From NCBI GenBank assembly GCA_023079485.1, contig CM041083.1, positions 155,514,552 through 155,578,551 on the forward strand: a stretch of DNA of 64,000 nucleotides, read 5' to 3'. Every line of letters begins with the position of its first letter. The first letter of the stretch is position 1. This DNA is from Archilochus colubris. Taxonomy: Eukaryota; Chordata; Aves; Apodiformes; Trochilidae. Positions 61,776 through 64,000 of the stretch are shown here, in pieces. The translations under genes and the position numbers were made by a program. The notes beneath the pieces were generated by a model that was not told the origin of the DNA, did no database searches, and was given only the letters and a program-made list of their open reading frames with translations.

Positions 61776-62523
61776 GGTCTGTGTACTTCTTTGTACCTCT
61801 AACTCTCTATTTCAGCATTACTCTTTTTACAGAATGAAGTTGCATATATTAAATCACAGGAAGAACACAAAAACTAATTAAACTATTATCAGCTGTTTAT
61901 AGACTATGAGGTTTTGGGTTTTTTCCCAAGTGCACTTGGAAAGTTAACTATCGAAGTTTTTTTTTTTCTTTTTTCATTTTGCAACTTTTCAAGGTTAATC
62001 AAGCTGTCAGGAAGAAATTGCAAATACATGTGTCTGCACTCGAGAGTACAAATGTGCAATCACAGCAGGAAAAAGAATATGTTTTCCACTTGGTTGCAAT
62101 GCATTTATCAGGAGATTTCTCGGGGAAAATGGTCTGTAACTTAGATGTAGTTTTAAGTAATTCTTAAAAATATCTTCTCACACCATGTTATTAATGCCAT
62201 TCCAAAATACTGTTTTTCGGGGCATAAACTAGGAATTTTTAAGAAAGAGAAACATATAGCTAGATCATATTTCTTTATTTTATCTTTTATTGATTCTTAG
62301 AACTTTATTTTTGACAATTGCTTATTTAATTTACCATAAAATCAATTTGCATAAAATTTAACTTTTCAACAGGTAACGAGACGAAACAGGGATTTGGCCT
62401 ATGGAAGATGGTTAACTATTCAAAAGAGAAAAGTACTTTACTTTCAATTCTTTTTTCTTTCTTTTTGAAAGCATATTAAGATCATCATTATTTAAACAGC
62501 CTTCTCTACTTCTATATGCAGTA
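61776..62523. other. AT-rich sequence, nothing recognised
   Basis: No repeat or gene signature is visible. Confidence 0.5.
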
Positions 62524-62880
62524 TGCAGCTTAGTCCCAGCCGGTAACAACCAGACCTCTGCTTACTCACCTCCACCCCCACTGTAGGATAGGGTGCAAGA
62601 AATCCAACTAAAGGCTCATTAATTGAGACAAGGATAGGGAGGCTTTCACTCCCCAGTTACAGTCATGGGCAAAAAATAGACTCAATCTGGGAAGAAAAAA
62701 TTCATTAATCTATCACAAGACAGAGAAAACACGACCAGATATTAATATCTTCCCCCACCCATCCATTCAGACCCAAATTACTTCACTCCTGCCTCGCCCT
62801 CAGTGGCACAGGGGGATGGGGAGTGTGGGTTTAAGAGAAGTTCACCACACACTGTTTCTACCTTCCTTTTCTCCAAAATT
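62524..62880 (-). mobile_element. LTR fragment of the four-copy family (U5 side)
   Basis: It aligns with 35390-35735, including AAATCCAACTAAAGGCTCA, GATAGGGAGGCTTT and the CAGGGGGATGGGG block. The U3 half is absent. Confidence 0.75.
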
Positions 62881-63982
62881 GGAATCAGGGGATCTCCAAT
62901 CACGTCCTTATTGTGCACACCTTTCCAAATGTTAGTTATAACTAGCAATTAAGTTTTCAAGTAATATATAGTTAATATATCTTTTCCCAGACCCCTTTTC
63001 CACCACTATAGTTGCATGATCATTTGAATACATTAGAAAAATTCAAGCGCAGAAGTTATTAGACTACAGATTTTTTGTCCTAAGGGAAAAAACCCAAACA
63101 AACAAACAACAAAAAAAACAATACAAAAAAACTGCACAAAAAACTTGTACACAATGAAAATATTATTCTGAGTGACATTTAAATTAGCTGTCTTTTGTCT
63201 ATTTTTTTCTTCAGTGGGCTGATACTCATCTTTTTCAAGAAGAGAAATATTATAAAGATGGTCTCAGTTACTGTAATTCAAGCAGCCTCTCAGTAGTATT
63301 CTGAGGGCTATTCCAGGCTTTCTGACTATCATCTCTGAGTCCTGACTATGTTTTCACCATGCTTTTGTCAGCATTCTCCTAGTTTGCTCACATTTACTGT
63401 GTCTTGTGCCATTCTTCTTTTCCACTCACCACCCCTTCACCCGCCTCAGCCCAATATCTCTTTGGTGCTTACTGAGGAGACACTTTTCTTCATTAATGCT
63501 CTGATTGTCACAGTGTGGAGCTGATAAATAGACAAAGCAAACAAGTTTCTTTTCCCCCTGATCCTCATGATTATTTGTCTTCTTACCACAAGTTTTAAAC
63601 CACAAATTTCTGTTTTCTGGGACCTTTGGGGTCAAGGTGAGCTTAATTTTCACCCTAAACTGCAGATTACTGACTTCCTTTGCTGGCTTCACATTTGTTT
63701 GCACTGACTTTGACTGAGTATGTAAAGAAAATGTTGCCAAATGTGACTCGACAGATCCTGTTCAACCTACAGCTATCAAAACCACACTGGTTCTGACAGA
63801 ACTATCCCCAGTCTTCTGTCCATTACTTAGATAGAACCGGAGTCTCTAAGATGGCTTGAGTTATCAGATGCCACTATCTGTGAATGTCAAAATGATTGAT
63901 TACTTTGGAAGAAAAATAAATATTGAGGTAAAAAAAAAAAAAAATCTGTACTTTTTATCTGGCTCAATTTTACTGTGATAGA
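62881..63982. other. AT-rich sequence, no identified gene
   Basis: The minus-strand frame 63740-63426 (104 codons) is open but unrecognised. An A/C tract is at 63087-63120. Confidence 0.45.
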
Positions 63983-64000
63983 GTCATAGAATCATAGAAT
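63983..64000 (-). mobile_element. CR1 3' tail entering the window edge
   Basis: GTCATAGAATCATAGAAT is the octamer tail of a CR1 whose body lies beyond the right edge, in minus orientation. Confidence 0.85.

Noticed and set aside
61926..61939. 14-bp palindrome CCAAGTGCACTTGG
   Set aside because: Several are expected by chance in a window of this size.
1..64000. CRISPR arrays, bacterial operons, tRNA or rRNA genes
   Set aside because: No regularly spaced repeats, ribosome binding sites or tRNA box patterns were seen; the content is plainly eukaryotic.

Overview
The window looks like repeat-rich, AT-rich avian DNA, most likely from a songbird. The evidence is about twenty CR1 LINE fragments, many ending in the CR1-type ATTCTATG octamer tail, plus numerous LTRs of avian endogenous retroviruses (starts such as TGTCCTGGTTTG, ends such as GTGACA). 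No intact cellular gene, tRNA, rRNA or CRISPR array could be recognised. By eye, CR1 covers roughly a sixth of the window and retroviral LTR or internal sequence a similar share; these are not computed figures.

Layout. 1-1110: minus-strand CR1 ORF2 (endonuclease into reverse transcriptase). 3432-4604: a 1.2-kb pyrimidine satellite-like tract that changes unit along its length. 7622-8351: solo LTR with a near-perfect 5-bp target duplication. 8651-12476: a cluster made of a CR1, decayed Gag-like coding sequence and two or three LTR pieces. 14795-16262: a CR1, an LTR 3' end and another CR1. 17240-17815 and 32955-33540: two copies of one LTR family with a modular U3. 18592-19433, 35390-36372, 61478-61775 and 62524-62880: four copies of another LTR family, all on the minus strand. 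19911-24318: CR1 pieces, a possible RNase H remnant and an LTR. 28131-29270: a 48-bp tandem duplication and an old CR1. 33985-34683: CR1 with the longest intact CR1 frame. 40325-41360, 46889-47965, 52895-55445 and 59351-60440: longer CR1 pieces. The rest is unannotated AT-rich sequence, crossed by recurring tracts made only of G and T (or A and C).

How it fits together: there is no working pathway here. The recognisable coding sequence is mostly remains of selfish elements: CR1 endonuclease and reverse transcriptase, Gag-like and RNase H-like retroviral pieces. The LTRs carry visible TATA boxes and poly(A) signals, so they are the clearest candidate promoters. A few short stretches (1302-1448, 4821-5094, 6231-6539) read like protein but could not be identified. 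They are the best places to look for exons or pseudogenes of a cellular gene. I found no convincing new biological system; the items most worth checking are the U3 module array, the exon-like Gag segment, the CAGCTG-rich inverted-repeat island and the pyrimidine tract.
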